NCBI GenBank assembly: GCA_910585035.1
Contig: CAJUEF010000023.1
Coordinates: 14,729 to 27,527 of the forward strand
DNA from: an uncultured Christensenellaceae bacterium
GTDB taxonomy: Bacteria; Bacillota; Clostridia; Christensenellales; MGBC116941
DNA: 12,799 bases
Direction of reading: 5' to 3'
Shown: positions 1-6,022 of the stretch, in pieces
Numbering within the stretch: the first letter of the stretch is position 1
How the letters are laid out: each line of letters opens with the position of its first letter
Program-made: the position numbers and the translations under genes
The notes under the pieces: model-generated
What the model was told of the DNA's origin: nothing
Databases searched by the model: none
The model's input: the letters and a program-made list of their open reading frames with translations, nothing else

Positions 1-356
1 CGAAGAGCCTCACGTGCCTGTTCTTCGCTTACTCCGCCTATTTCAAACATCACTCTGCCAGGTTTTACAACTGCAACCCAGTATTCCGGTGAACCCTTAC
101 CGCTACCCATACGGGTTTCAGCAGGCTTTGCAGTTACTGGCTTGTCAGGGAAAATCTTAATCCAAACCTTACCGGTTCTCTTACAATAACGAGTCATGGC
201 AACACGGGCAGCCTCAATTTGATTGCTTGTAATCCAGCCGCACTGCATAGCCATAAGACCGTAATCGCCATATGCAACAAAATTACCTCTTTGCGCCTTG
301 CCTCTCATTTTGCCGCGCATAACTTTTCTGTGTTTTACCCTTTTAGGCATTAACAT
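1..356 (-). CDS. rplP: 50S ribosomal protein L16 (partial, C-terminus beyond window edge)
   Basis: L16 is a 23S rRNA-binding protein near the peptidyl transferase centre and the A-site tRNA. About 118 codons are visible, roughly the first four fifths of the usual 140-145 residues; the gene runs off the left edge. Recognisable segments are the basic N-terminus MPKRVKHRK, the stretch IEAARVAMTRY, KVWIKIFPDKP, the family-typical RMGSGKGSPEYWVAVVKPG and the final visible GVSEEQAREAL. I chose the ATG at 354-356 (MLMPKRV) because it gives about 8 nt from a GGAGG, against 14 nt for the second in-frame ATG at 348-350. It also matches the MLLPKRV start known from Bacillus. The gene overlaps the 3' end of rpsC by 14 nt, which suggests translational coupling. 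Confidence 0.97.
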   Translation of the reverse strand, partial: MLMPKRVKHRKVMRGKMRGKAQRGNFVAYGDYGLMAMQCGWITSNQIEAARVAMTRYCKRTGKVWIKIFPDKPVTAKPAETRMGSGKGSPEYWVAVVKPGRVMFEIGGVSEEQAREAL

Positions 357-1053
357 GTTTTCTGCCTCCTTCGCGTCTTTGGTTACGACGTGGAGCTGCA
401 GGTTCTTCCTCTTTTACAAAGCCTTTTCCAAGAACCTCACCTTTGTAAATCCAAACCTTAACTCCCAAAATACCATAAGTGGTCTTAGCTTCCGCAAAGC
501 CGTAATCAATATTTGCTCTTAATGTCTGCAGAGGAATAGAACCCTCGTGGTAGCTTTCGCTTCTGGCAATATCAGCTCCGCCAAGACGACCGCCAACAGT
601 TGTTTTAACGCCCTTAGCGCCGGACTGCATTGTGCTGGAAATAGCCTTTTTCATTGCACGCCTAAAGGAAATACGCTTTTCCAGTGAAGCAGCAATGTTT
701 TCTGCCACAAGCTGAGCATTCATGCTCTGGTTCTTAACCTCAATTATATTAATGTTGATTTCTTTGCCGATTAGTCTGTTAAGCTCTTTTTTCAGGGCTT
801 CAATTCCGGCTCCGCCTTTACCTATTATAATGCCAGGCTTGCCGGCATATATGTTAACAGTGGTTCTGGTAGCGGCTCTTTCAATTTCAATCTTGGAAAC
901 ACCAGCAATATAAAGTTTCTTTTTAAGGAACTTTCTGATTTTGTCATCTTCCAAAATGTAGTTTGCAAAATCCTTTTTGCCGGCATACCAGCGAGCATCC
1001 CAGTCTCTGATAACGCCAACTCTGTATCCGTGTGGATGAATCTTCTGACCCAT
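343..1053 (-). CDS. rpsC: 30S ribosomal protein S3
   Basis: S3 lies on the 30S subunit near the mRNA entry channel. The 236-residue product starts MGQKIHPHGYRVGVI, typical of the family. An N-terminal type II KH domain carries the GxxG signature within IIIGKGGAGIEALKKEL (about residues 75-93). The C-terminal S3 domain contains GVKTTVGGRLGGADIARSE and the conserved IDYGFAEAKTTYGILGVKVW. The last ~25 residues are a low-complexity acidic-then-basic tail, as in many Firmicutes S3 proteins. The start has an AAGGAGG site about 6 nt upstream. The gene begins 11 nt after the rplV stop and overlaps the rplP start. Length and motifs are normal. Confidence 0.98.
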   Translation of the reverse strand: MGQKIHPHGYRVGVIRDWDARWYAGKKDFANYILEDDKIRKFLKKKLYIAGVSKIEIERAATRTTVNIYAGKPGIIIGKGGAGIEALKKELNRLIGKEININIIEVKNQSMNAQLVAENIAASLEKRISFRRAMKKAISSTMQSGAKGVKTTVGGRLGGADIARSESYHEGSIPLQTLRANIDYGFAEAKTTYGILGVKVWIYKGEVLGKGFVKEEEPAAPRRNQRREGGRKHVNA

Positions 1054-1064
1054 GTTTTTCCTCC

Positions 1065-1454
1065 TTACGCTTCCATGCTATCTAAAATGACTGTAATGTG
1101 GCTTGAACGCTTTAAGATGCTAAAAGCTCTGCCTTGTGAGCGAGGTCTGTATCTCTTAATTGTAGGTCCTTGGTTTGCAAAAACCTCTGCAACATATAAA
1201 TCATCGCGATTAAGGCTCATGTTGTTTTCAGCATTGGCAACTGCTGATCTGAGCAGCTTTAACACATATGAGGAAGCAGCCTTTGGTGTATACATTAAAA
1301 TTGCTTCTGCTTCGTTAACGCTCTTGCCGCGGATTAAGTCGATAACTATCTTAACCTTACGTGAGGAGATTCTCGCATATTTTAAAACGGCTTTAGGTCT
1401 TCTATCCTTGTTTTCAGCACGCTTTAATGCCTTTTCTCTTTGTCTGGTTGCCAT
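1065..1454 (-). CDS. rplV: 50S ribosomal protein L22
   Basis: L22 binds 23S rRNA and lines the nascent-peptide exit tunnel with an extended beta-hairpin. The 129-residue product contains the canonical RISSRKVKIVIDLIRGKSV (about residues 28-46), the segment KLLRSAVANAENN, and the hairpin end YRPRSQGRAFSILKRSSHITVIL near the C-terminus. The N-terminus is about 15-20 residues longer than in E. coli L22 and is basic (MATRQREKALKRAENK). The start is supported by an AGGAGG about 9 nt upstream, and no better internal ATG precedes the conserved domain. It lies between rpsS and rpsC in the standard S10 order. Confidence 0.98.
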   Translation of the reverse strand: MATRQREKALKRAENKDRRPKAVLKYARISSRKVKIVIDLIRGKSVNEAEAILMYTPKAASSYVLKLLRSAVANAENNMSLNRDDLYVAEVFANQGPTIKRYRPRSQGRAFSILKRSSHITVILDSMEA

Positions 1455-1475
1455 GAAAAATTTCCTCCTTCTCCT

Positions 1476-1754
1476 CTATCTTCCCTTAGACGCTTTTTCG
1501 CCTGCATGTCCGCGGTAGGTGCGGGTAGGGGCAAATTCGCCTAATTTATGTCCAACCATGTCCTCAGTGCAATACACAGGAACATGCTTACGTCCGTCAT
1601 GAACTGCTATTGTATGTCCAACCATATCAGGAAAGATTGTAGAAGCTCTTGACCACGTTTTAATAACGTTCTTTTCGTTCTTTTCGTTTTGCTCTTGGAT
1701 GCGTTTTAATAATTTTTCATTACAAAACGGTCCCTTTTTAACTGAACGGCTCAT
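1476..1754 (-). CDS. rpsS: 30S ribosomal protein S19
   Basis: S19 binds the 30S head with S13 and contacts the A-site finger. The 92-residue product is the usual length. It opens with MSRSVKKGPFCNEKLLKRI and contains KTWSRASTIFPDMVGHTIAVHDGRKHVPVY and the closing GHKLGEFAPTRTYRGHAG, a nearly textbook S19. A good ribosome binding site (GGAGGAAATT) precedes the ATG. It is separated from rplB by 46 nt, the largest gap between genes of the operon after the leader. I see no promoter or terminator in that gap. Confidence 0.98.
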   Translation of the reverse strand: MSRSVKKGPFCNEKLLKRIQEQNEKNEKNVIKTWSRASTIFPDMVGHTIAVHDGRKHVPVYCTEDMVGHKLGEFAPTRTYRGHAGEKASKGR

Positions 1755-1800
1755 AATTTCCTCCTTGATTAATAAGCTTTAGGAAAACAGTAATAATATA

Positions 1801-2634
1801 TTACTTTGAATTTCTGCGTTTAACGATGAATTTGTCACTCTGGTTCTTTTTCTTACGTGTCTTGTAACCAAGCGCAGGTTTGCCCCAAGGTGTAAGAGGT
1901 CCGGGACGGCCAACAGGTGACTTACCTTCACCACCACCGTGTGGATGGTCGTTAGGGTTCATAACAGAACCTCTGACAGTTGGTCTAAAGCCCATATGAC
2001 GCTTACGTCCTGCTTTACCAAGGCTGATATTCTCATGGTCTGCATTACCAACCTGACCTATGGTGGCTCTTGCTTCAACAAGAATCATTCTAACCTCACC
2101 GGATGGAAGTCTTACCTGAGCATATTTGCCTTCCTTAGCCATAAGCTGTGCAACATTTCCTGCGCTTCTGCAAAGCTGAGCGCCTTTACCCGGCTTAATC
2201 TCAACATTGTGAATAGTTGTACCAACAGGAATGTTCTTTATTTTAAGGCAGTTGCCTGGCTTAATATCAGCGTTTTCACCGCTCTCAACCTTATCGCCAA
2301 CCTTAAGTCCAATAGGAGCAAGGATGTATCTTTTCTCGCCGTCAGCATATTGAAGCAAAGCAATGTTTGCTGTTCTGTTAGGGTCATACTCAATAGTAGC
2401 AACCTTAGCAGGAACACCGTCCTTATTTCTCTTAAAGTCAATAATACGGTATTTTCTCTTTGCTCCGCCGCCTCTGTGGCGAACAGTAATCTTACCCTGG
2501 TTATTTCTGCCTCCTGAATGTCTAAGATCAGCTAAAAGTGACCTTTCAGGAGTTGTGCATGTAATTTCCTCGAATGAGGAAACTGACATAAATCTCCTTG
2601 ATGGAGTAGTCGGATTATATTTTTTTATACCCAT
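1801..2634 (-). CDS. rplB: 50S ribosomal protein L2
   Basis: L2 is among the most conserved large-subunit proteins. It is needed for subunit association and sits close to the peptidyl transferase centre. The 277-residue product has the standard start MGIKKYNPTTPSRRFMSV, the N-terminal RNA-binding domain with GRNNQGKITVRHRGGGAKRKYR, the SH3-like second domain, and the C-terminal signature GSVMNPNDHPHGGGEGKSPVGRP with the family's conserved histidine. The end, KKKNQSDKFIVKRR, is also typical. It starts 18 nt after rplW and is preceded by a purine-rich site (AAGGGGGAAACG). Confidence 0.98.
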   Translation of the reverse strand: MGIKKYNPTTPSRRFMSVSSFEEITCTTPERSLLADLRHSGGRNNQGKITVRHRGGGAKRKYRIIDFKRNKDGVPAKVATIEYDPNRTANIALLQYADGEKRYILAPIGLKVGDKVESGENADIKPGNCLKIKNIPVGTTIHNVEIKPGKGAQLCRSAGNVAQLMAKEGKYAQVRLPSGEVRMILVEARATIGQVGNADHENISLGKAGRKRHMGFRPTVRGSVMNPNDHPHGGGEGKSPVGRPGPLTPWGKPALGYKTRKKKNQSDKFIVKRRNSK

Positions 2635-2652
2635 TATTCGTTTCCCCCTTCG

Positions 2653-2949
2653 TTATTGTGCAAGTGAATCAAAGAACTCAATGCCCTTGCTGTCGCTCTT
2701 AAGAGTAATAAAAGCCTTCTTGGTTTCAGGACGTCTGCCCATGGTTCTGCCCTGACGCTTCATCTTACCAATAGTGCGGGCTGTATTTACCCTGTCAACC
2801 TTAACGTTAAAAATAGCTTCAATAGCATCTTTAATTTCAGGCTTGGTAGCTGTCACATCAACCAAAAAAGTGTATTTTCTGTCAACAATGTTGTCATAGC
2901 TCTGTTCACTTAAAACAGGCTTTTTAATAATATCATAAGGTGTTTTCAT
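2653..2949 (-). CDS. rplW: 50S ribosomal protein L23
   Basis: L23 sits at the exit of the peptide tunnel and is the docking site for trigger factor and signal recognition particle. The 98-residue product has the expected N-terminus with DIIKKPVLSEQSYD, the central beta-sheet segment RKYTFLVDVTATKPEIKDAIEAIF, and the C-terminal KVDRVNTARTIGKMKRQGRTMGRRPETKKAFITL. The ATG overlaps the rplD stop by one base (TAATG), which implies translational coupling. The SD-like GGAGGTGTATG lies inside the 3' end of rplD. Length and motifs are ordinary. Confidence 0.98.
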   Translation of the reverse strand: MKTPYDIIKKPVLSEQSYDNIVDRKYTFLVDVTATKPEIKDAIEAIFNVKVDRVNTARTIGKMKRQGRTMGRRPETKKAFITLKSDSKGIEFFDSLAQ

Positions 2950-3572
2950 TATGCATACACCTCCTGTATCTTTTGTGCTGCTGCTTTTGTAATAATGAAT
3001 TTATCATGATTTAAAATATCGTAAACATTCAGTGTTGTGGATGTTGTTGCGTCAACTCCAGGAATGTTTCTTACGGACATGTAAACATTTTTAGAAGCTC
3101 CATCTGTAACAATAAGTGCCTTTGTGGAAACCTTGAGGGCGTCCAAAACAGCAACCATATCCTTTGTCTTTGGAGCGTCAAATGCAAGTTCATCTAAAAC
3201 AATAATGCTCTTTTCGTTTAATTTATCAGTCAAAGCGCTCTTCATAGCAAGTCTTCTGATTTTTTTATTCACACTAAAACCGTAGTCGCGAGGCTTAGGA
3301 GCGAAAACAACACCGCCTTTATACCACTGTGGAGAACGGGTGCTGCCCTGTCTTGCACGGCCTGTGCCCTTTTGTCTCCAAGGCTTTCTTCCGCCGCCTG
3401 AAACTTCGCTGCGTGTAAGCGCACTCTGTGTGCCTTGTCTTTGATTGTTAAGATAATTTCTAACAACCTGATGAACGGCATAAGTATTTATTTCAACTCC
3501 GAAAATATCGTCGTTCAATTCAATATCGCCAACAACTTCGCCGCGAATATTTAGTACGTCAATTTTTGCCAT
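2949..3572 (-). CDS. rplD: 50S ribosomal protein L4
   Basis: L4 contributes to the exit-tunnel constriction. In E. coli it is also the autogenous repressor of the S10 operon; whether that applies here is not shown by sequence. The 207-residue product has the L4 N-terminal fold and then the tunnel loop: NNQRQGTQSALTRSEVSGGG followed by RKPWRQKGTGRARQGSTRSP (about residues 43-82). The C-terminal Rossmann-like half contains IIVLDELAFDAPKTKDMVAVL and ALIVTDGASKNVYMSVRNIPGV. The start has a GGAGGGGAAACGCT site. It follows rplC by 14 nt and abuts rplW through TAATG. Confidence 0.98.
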   Translation of the reverse strand: MAKIDVLNIRGEVVGDIELNDDIFGVEINTYAVHQVVRNYLNNQRQGTQSALTRSEVSGGGRKPWRQKGTGRARQGSTRSPQWYKGGVVFAPKPRDYGFSVNKKIRRLAMKSALTDKLNEKSIIVLDELAFDAPKTKDMVAVLDALKVSTKALIVTDGASKNVYMSVRNIPGVDATTSTTLNVYDILNHDKFIITKAAAQKIQEVYA

Positions 3573-3586
3573 AGCGTTTCCCCTCC

Positions 3587-4222
3587 TTACTTACTTGATT
3601 TACAAGCATCGCGGACAATCACAAGTCCACCCTTTGCACCAGGAACTGAGCCCTTAATAAGCAAAAGATTTCTCTCCGCGTCAACTTTAACAATCTGAAG
3701 ATTTTGTGTAGTAACCTTAACGTTACCCATTTGTCCCGGCATTTTATGTCCCTTAAATACCTTTGAAGGTGTGGAACATGCTCCAAGAGAACCGGGAGCT
3801 CTGTGGAATTTAGAACCGTGAGTCATAGGGCCTCTGTGGTGGTTATATCTTTTAATAGTACCGGCATAACCTTTACCTTTACTGGTTCCGCTAACATCAA
3901 CCAGCTCGCCGTTTTCAAAAATTTCAGCCTTTATCTGGCTGCCAACCTCAAGCTCGCCCAAATCCTCAAGTCTGAATTCACGCAAATATCTGCAAGGGGT
4001 TGCCCCTGCCTTTTCATAGTGTTTCTTTAAAGGATTGTTCACGTTCTTCTCTCTGATTTTGCCAAAACCAACCTGAACAGCTTCATAACCATCTTTTTCG
4101 ATTGATTTCTTTTGTACAACTGTGCATGGTCCAGCCTCAACAACTGTAACAGGAACAACCAGTCCATCTTCAGTGAAGACCTGAGTCATGCCAATTTTCT
4201 TTCCTAGAATAGCTTTTTTCAT
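3587..4222 (-). CDS. rplC: 50S ribosomal protein L3
   Basis: L3 is a primary 23S rRNA-binding protein that starts 50S assembly and reaches the peptidyl transferase centre. I place the start at the ATG at 4220-4222 (MKKAILGKKIGMTQVF), giving 211 residues. It has GGAGG 6 nt upstream and matches the family N-terminus; the frame is open 10 codons further upstream, but those codons are not L3-like. Landmarks are VVPVTVVEAGPCTVVQKK, the central GTSKGKGYAGTIKRYNHHRGPMTHGSKFHRAPGS region, and GHKMPGQMGN, which carries the glutamine that is methylated in E. coli L3. It lies 29 nt downstream of rpsJ. Confidence 0.98.
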   Translation of the reverse strand: MKKAILGKKIGMTQVFTEDGLVVPVTVVEAGPCTVVQKKSIEKDGYEAVQVGFGKIREKNVNNPLKKHYEKAGATPCRYLREFRLEDLGELEVGSQIKAEIFENGELVDVSGTSKGKGYAGTIKRYNHHRGPMTHGSKFHRAPGSLGACSTPSKVFKGHKMPGQMGNVKVTTQNLQIVKVDAERNLLLIKGSVPGAKGGLVIVRDACKSSK

Positions 4223-4251
4223 TGTGCACCTCCTATTGCAGCGGCTTACCA

Positions 4252-4560
4252 CTATAGTTTGATTTCTATATCAACGCCCGCTGGCAAATCTAGCTTCATT
4301 AAATCGTCAACAGATTTTTTTGTAGGATTAAAAATGTCAATAAGGCGTTTATAAGTACGCATTTCAAATTGTTCTCTTGAATCCTTATGCTTATGTGGAG
4401 ATCTAAGTATTGTAATAATCTCCTTCTCTGTCGGCAGCGGAATAGGACCGCTTATTTTAGCGCCTGTTCTTGTCGCAGTTTCCACAATCTTTTTGGCGCT
4501 CTGGTCGATAAGAGTGTGGTCATAAGCTTTAAGCTTAATACGAATCTTTTGATTAGCCAT
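4252..4560 (-). CDS. rpsJ: 30S ribosomal protein S10 (NusE)
   Basis: S10 is a 30S head protein and, as NusE, a partner of NusB in antitermination complexes. The 102-residue product begins MANQKIRIKLKAYDHTLIDQ and contains KKIVETATRTGAKISGPIPLPT, the conserved HKHKDSREQFEMRTYKR (about residues 56-72) and the C-terminal DLPAGVDIEIKL. The frame is open upstream to about 4722, but the ATG at 4558-4560 is chosen. It has GGAGG 8 nt upstream, gives the universal S10 length, and the upstream residues do not resemble S10. It is the first gene of the S10 operon, behind a leader of about 160 nt. Confidence 0.98.
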   Translation of the reverse strand: MANQKIRIKLKAYDHTLIDQSAKKIVETATRTGAKISGPIPLPTEKEIITILRSPHKHKDSREQFEMRTYKRLIDIFNPTKKSVDDLMKLDLPAGVDIEIKL

Positions 4561-4720
4561 AATATGTTCCTCCTTCATATACACTGTGCCGTGTGTTTCA
4601 TTCGCCTCGAATAAAAAACGGCTTAATGTGCCTGTCGCCCGATTTTCGGACATAGTCCGCAGAAAAACCCGAAATTGGCCGGTTTCGGCAACCTCCTGCA
4701 TCATCCCGTTACAGAGCAAC
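4561..4720 (-). promoter_or_regulatory. 5' leader of the S10 operon, structured
   Basis: Transcription from the promoter just upstream would give about 160 nt of untranslated leader before rpsJ. Several inverted repeats are visible on the RNA strand: TTGCCG/CGGcCAA at the 5' end around an AAAC loop; CCGAAA (4683-4688) with TTTCGG (4669-4674); a second CCGAAA (4644-4649) that can pair with the same TTTCGG; and the perfect hairpin CGGAC-TAT-GTCCG (4647-4659). The pairings share arms and so exclude one another. A GGAGGTT lies near 4691-4697 with no start codon at normal spacing. A weak GGC/GCC stem followed by six T (about 4612-4632) could act as an attenuator. Control by L4 is known in E. coli and is only an analogy here. 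Confidence 0.6.
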
Positions 4721-4726
4721 ATGAAT

Positions 4727-4755
4727 ATTATATATCATTACAATAACAAAAGCAA
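4727..4755 (-). promoter_or_regulatory. Sigma-A promoter of the S10 operon
   Basis: On the minus strand a -35 hexamer TTGCTT (4750-4755) is followed by a 17-nt spacer and a perfect -10 TATAAT (4727-4732). The predicted start of transcription is near 4720. Upstream of the -35 are runs of A (about 4757-4785) spaced like an UP element, as expected for a strongly expressed ribosomal operon. It lies downstream of the ZIP gene terminator, so the S10 operon appears independently transcribed. Confidence 0.85.
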
Positions 4756-4830
4756 GGCTTTTTTAGGGGTTTTTTAAACTTTTTTGTCCAACCTAAATGT
4801 CAATACTAAATTGTGGTATTGTTTAAATTA

Positions 4831-4865
4831 AACACAAAAAACTACTGACACAATGCCAGTAGTTT
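4831..4865 (-). terminator. Rho-independent terminator of the ZIP transporter gene
   Basis: A perfect 9-bp stem AAACTACTG/CAGTAGTTT (4857-4865 with 4839-4847) encloses a 9-nt loop. On the minus strand it is followed by TTTTTTGTGTTT. It lies about 110 nt past the stop of the ZIP gene and about 75 nt before the S10 promoter, so it separates the two units. The arms also begin with AAA on the plus strand, but no plus-strand gene needs terminating here. Confidence 0.85.
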
Positions 4866-4974
4866 AAAGTTTATATCACCATTATATACTATTGCTTAAA
4901 AAGCTTTTATGAAAGCTATTGAAACTTCAATATAATATTTAATATTTTAAATTCCGATATGCTTTTAAAATTTC
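4866..4974. other. AT-rich 3' flank of the ZIP gene, no feature seen
   Basis: This short stretch between the ZIP stop codon and its terminator is strongly AT-rich. It has no open frame with a ribosome binding site on either strand and no further convincing hairpin. With 4561-4865 it makes up the 414-nt gap between rpsJ and the ZIP gene. The other parts of that gap are the leader, the promoter, an A/T-rich UP-like tract at about 4756-4830, and the terminator. Confidence 0.5.
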
Positions 4975-5772
4975 TTATCCAAGAGCAACATCCAGTATCA
5001 TCATAATAGTAAATCCAACAATCAGTCCAAGAGTTGCTAAATTTTTATCTTCCTGTATTGATTCCGGCAGCAGCTCCCTTGCTGCAACTGTAATCATGGC
5101 TCCTGCTGCAAAGGAAAGTAAAAACGGTAAAATGCTTCTTATTGTCAAAACAAGCACCACGCCGATAACCGCTGAAATTGGTTCCACCAGCGCCGAGGAC
5201 TGACCTATCATAAAGCTTTTAAATCTGGAAAAACCTTCATTTCTAAGGGGCAGAGCAACAGCTGCTCCTTCAGGAAAGTTTTGAATTCCAATACCGACAG
5301 CAAGCATTATTCCTCCAATTAAAGTCATTCCGGGAACTCCGCTTGCAATGCCTCCAAAGGCTACGCCAACAGCCATTCCCTCCGGTATATTATGTATTGT
5401 AATTGCTGAAACCAGGAGTATACTTCTTTTTAGTGAATTAACGTCTCTTATGCTCTTTTTCTTTGTTAACACCCCATCTAAGAATTTATCGGATATTAAC
5501 ACAAACAGTCCGCCGACAACAAAACCGGCAGCAGGCAATATCCACGGCATATACCCCAGCTCTTCAGACAACTCAATTGATGGCGCAAGCAACGACCAAA
5601 AGGATGCCGCAACCATAACCCCGGCGCTAAATCCTAAAATAACATTTAATACCTTTTTATCGACTTCCTTGAAAAAGCAAACCACCAATGAACCAAGCGC
5701 CGTTATTCCCCATGTAAATAAAGTAGCAATAAATGCTTGCACTACAGGGTTTAAATTTTCAAACCAATTCAA
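4975..5772 (-). CDS. ZIP-family divalent metal transporter (ZupT/GufA type)
   Basis: ZIP proteins move Zn2+ and related divalent metals such as Fe2+ and Mn2+ into the cytoplasm. The 265-residue product is the usual bacterial length and has about eight hydrophobic segments. The binuclear metal site is clear: HNIPEG in TM4 (about residues 127-132) and QNFPEG in TM5 (about 164-169). A further charged TM residue, E197, lies in SSALVEPISAVIG. The cytoplasmic loop after TM3 (about 95-115) is short and basic (LTKKKSIRD), without the His-rich stretch seen in some ZIPs. The start is a TTG at 5770-5772, supported by GAGGTG 7 nt upstream; no in-frame ATG fits. It is apparently monocistronic. The family is certain; the metal cannot be read from sequence. 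Confidence 0.93.
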   Translation of the reverse strand: MNWFENLNPVVQAFIATLFTWGITALGSLVVCFFKEVDKKVLNVILGFSAGVMVAASFWSLLAPSIELSEELGYMPWILPAAGFVVGGLFVLISDKFLDGVLTKKKSIRDVNSLKRSILLVSAITIHNIPEGMAVGVAFGGIASGVPGMTLIGGIMLAVGIGIQNFPEGAAVALPLRNEGFSRFKSFMIGQSSALVEPISAVIGVVLVLTIRSILPFLLSFAAGAMITVAARELLPESIQEDKNLATLGLIVGFTIMMILDVALG

Positions 5773-5787
5773 TCTTATTCACCTCAC

Positions 5788-5821
5788 GTTACATAATATG
5801 TTAAGTCATATATTGTGTTAC
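5788..5821. promoter_or_regulatory. Imperfect dyad overlapping the putative ZIP promoter
   Basis: GTTACATAATATG at the left and CATATATTGTGTTAC at the right form an imperfect inverted repeat around TTAAGT, just upstream of the ribosome binding site of the ZIP gene. It coincides with a weak possible promoter on the minus strand (TTGTAA at 5818-5823, 17 nt, CATATT at 5795-5800). This arrangement would suit a metal-responsive repressor, but the arms are not perfect and I do not recognise a Fur, Zur or MntR consensus. A perfect TATAAT at 5836-5841 is an alternative -10 without a good -35. Confidence 0.3.
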
Positions 5822-5948
5822 AAGGCGGAATAAGCATTATAACCCTTGCCCTAAAGCTTATTTATTGTTGAGCTGCATCCTCAATTCCTAAAGCTAATAT
5901 TTCTCATACGGCTATGTGGCAGCTAGGAAAAGAGTTTTTAAAATAAAA

Positions 5949-5982
5949 AAAATGAAATTGATTTATTACTCAATTTCATTTT
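5949..5982 (-). terminator. Terminator of the lgt-pncB-coiled-coil unit
   Basis: A perfect 13-bp inverted repeat AAAATGAAATTGA/TCAATTTCATTTT encloses an 8-nt loop. On the minus strand the stem is followed by a long T-rich tail (TTTTATTTT continuing past 5949). It starts about 40 nt after the stop of the coiled-coil gene. The stem is AT-rich, so termination may be less efficient than at the GC-richer hairpins elsewhere in the window. Confidence 0.8.
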
Positions 5983-6022
5983 AAAACCTATTACATAAAT
6001 TAAATAAATATATAATCACCGT

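Noticed and set aside
1030..1518. Plus-strand 162-codon frame opposite rplV and rpsS
   Set aside because: It lies antisense to two certain ribosomal protein genes, has no ribosome binding site, and its translation resembles nothing.
1939..2517. Plus-strand 192-codon frame opposite rplB
   Set aside because: Shadow of the highly conserved rplB reading frame; no start signals.
4223..4252. Ten extra N-terminal codons on L3 starting at 4252
   Set aside because: The extension has no L3 similarity; MKKAILGKKIGMTQVF with GGAGG 6 nt upstream is the family start.
4561..4722. N-terminally extended S10 of about 156 residues from an upstream ATG
   Set aside because: S10 is uniformly about 102 residues, the ATG at 4558-4560 has a strong GGAGG, and the upstream start would coincide with the predicted transcription start.
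5890..5945. Plus-strand fragment reading HTAMWQLGKEFLK as a decayed gene
   Set aside because: Only about 24 codons are open, with no start signal and no family recognised; not enough to call a remnant.
5773..5948. Known metal riboswitch (Mn yybP-ykoY, Mg M-box, NiCo) upstream of the ZIP gene
   Set aside because: I could not find the conserved core motifs of any of these classes; only repeats and a small hairpin are visible.
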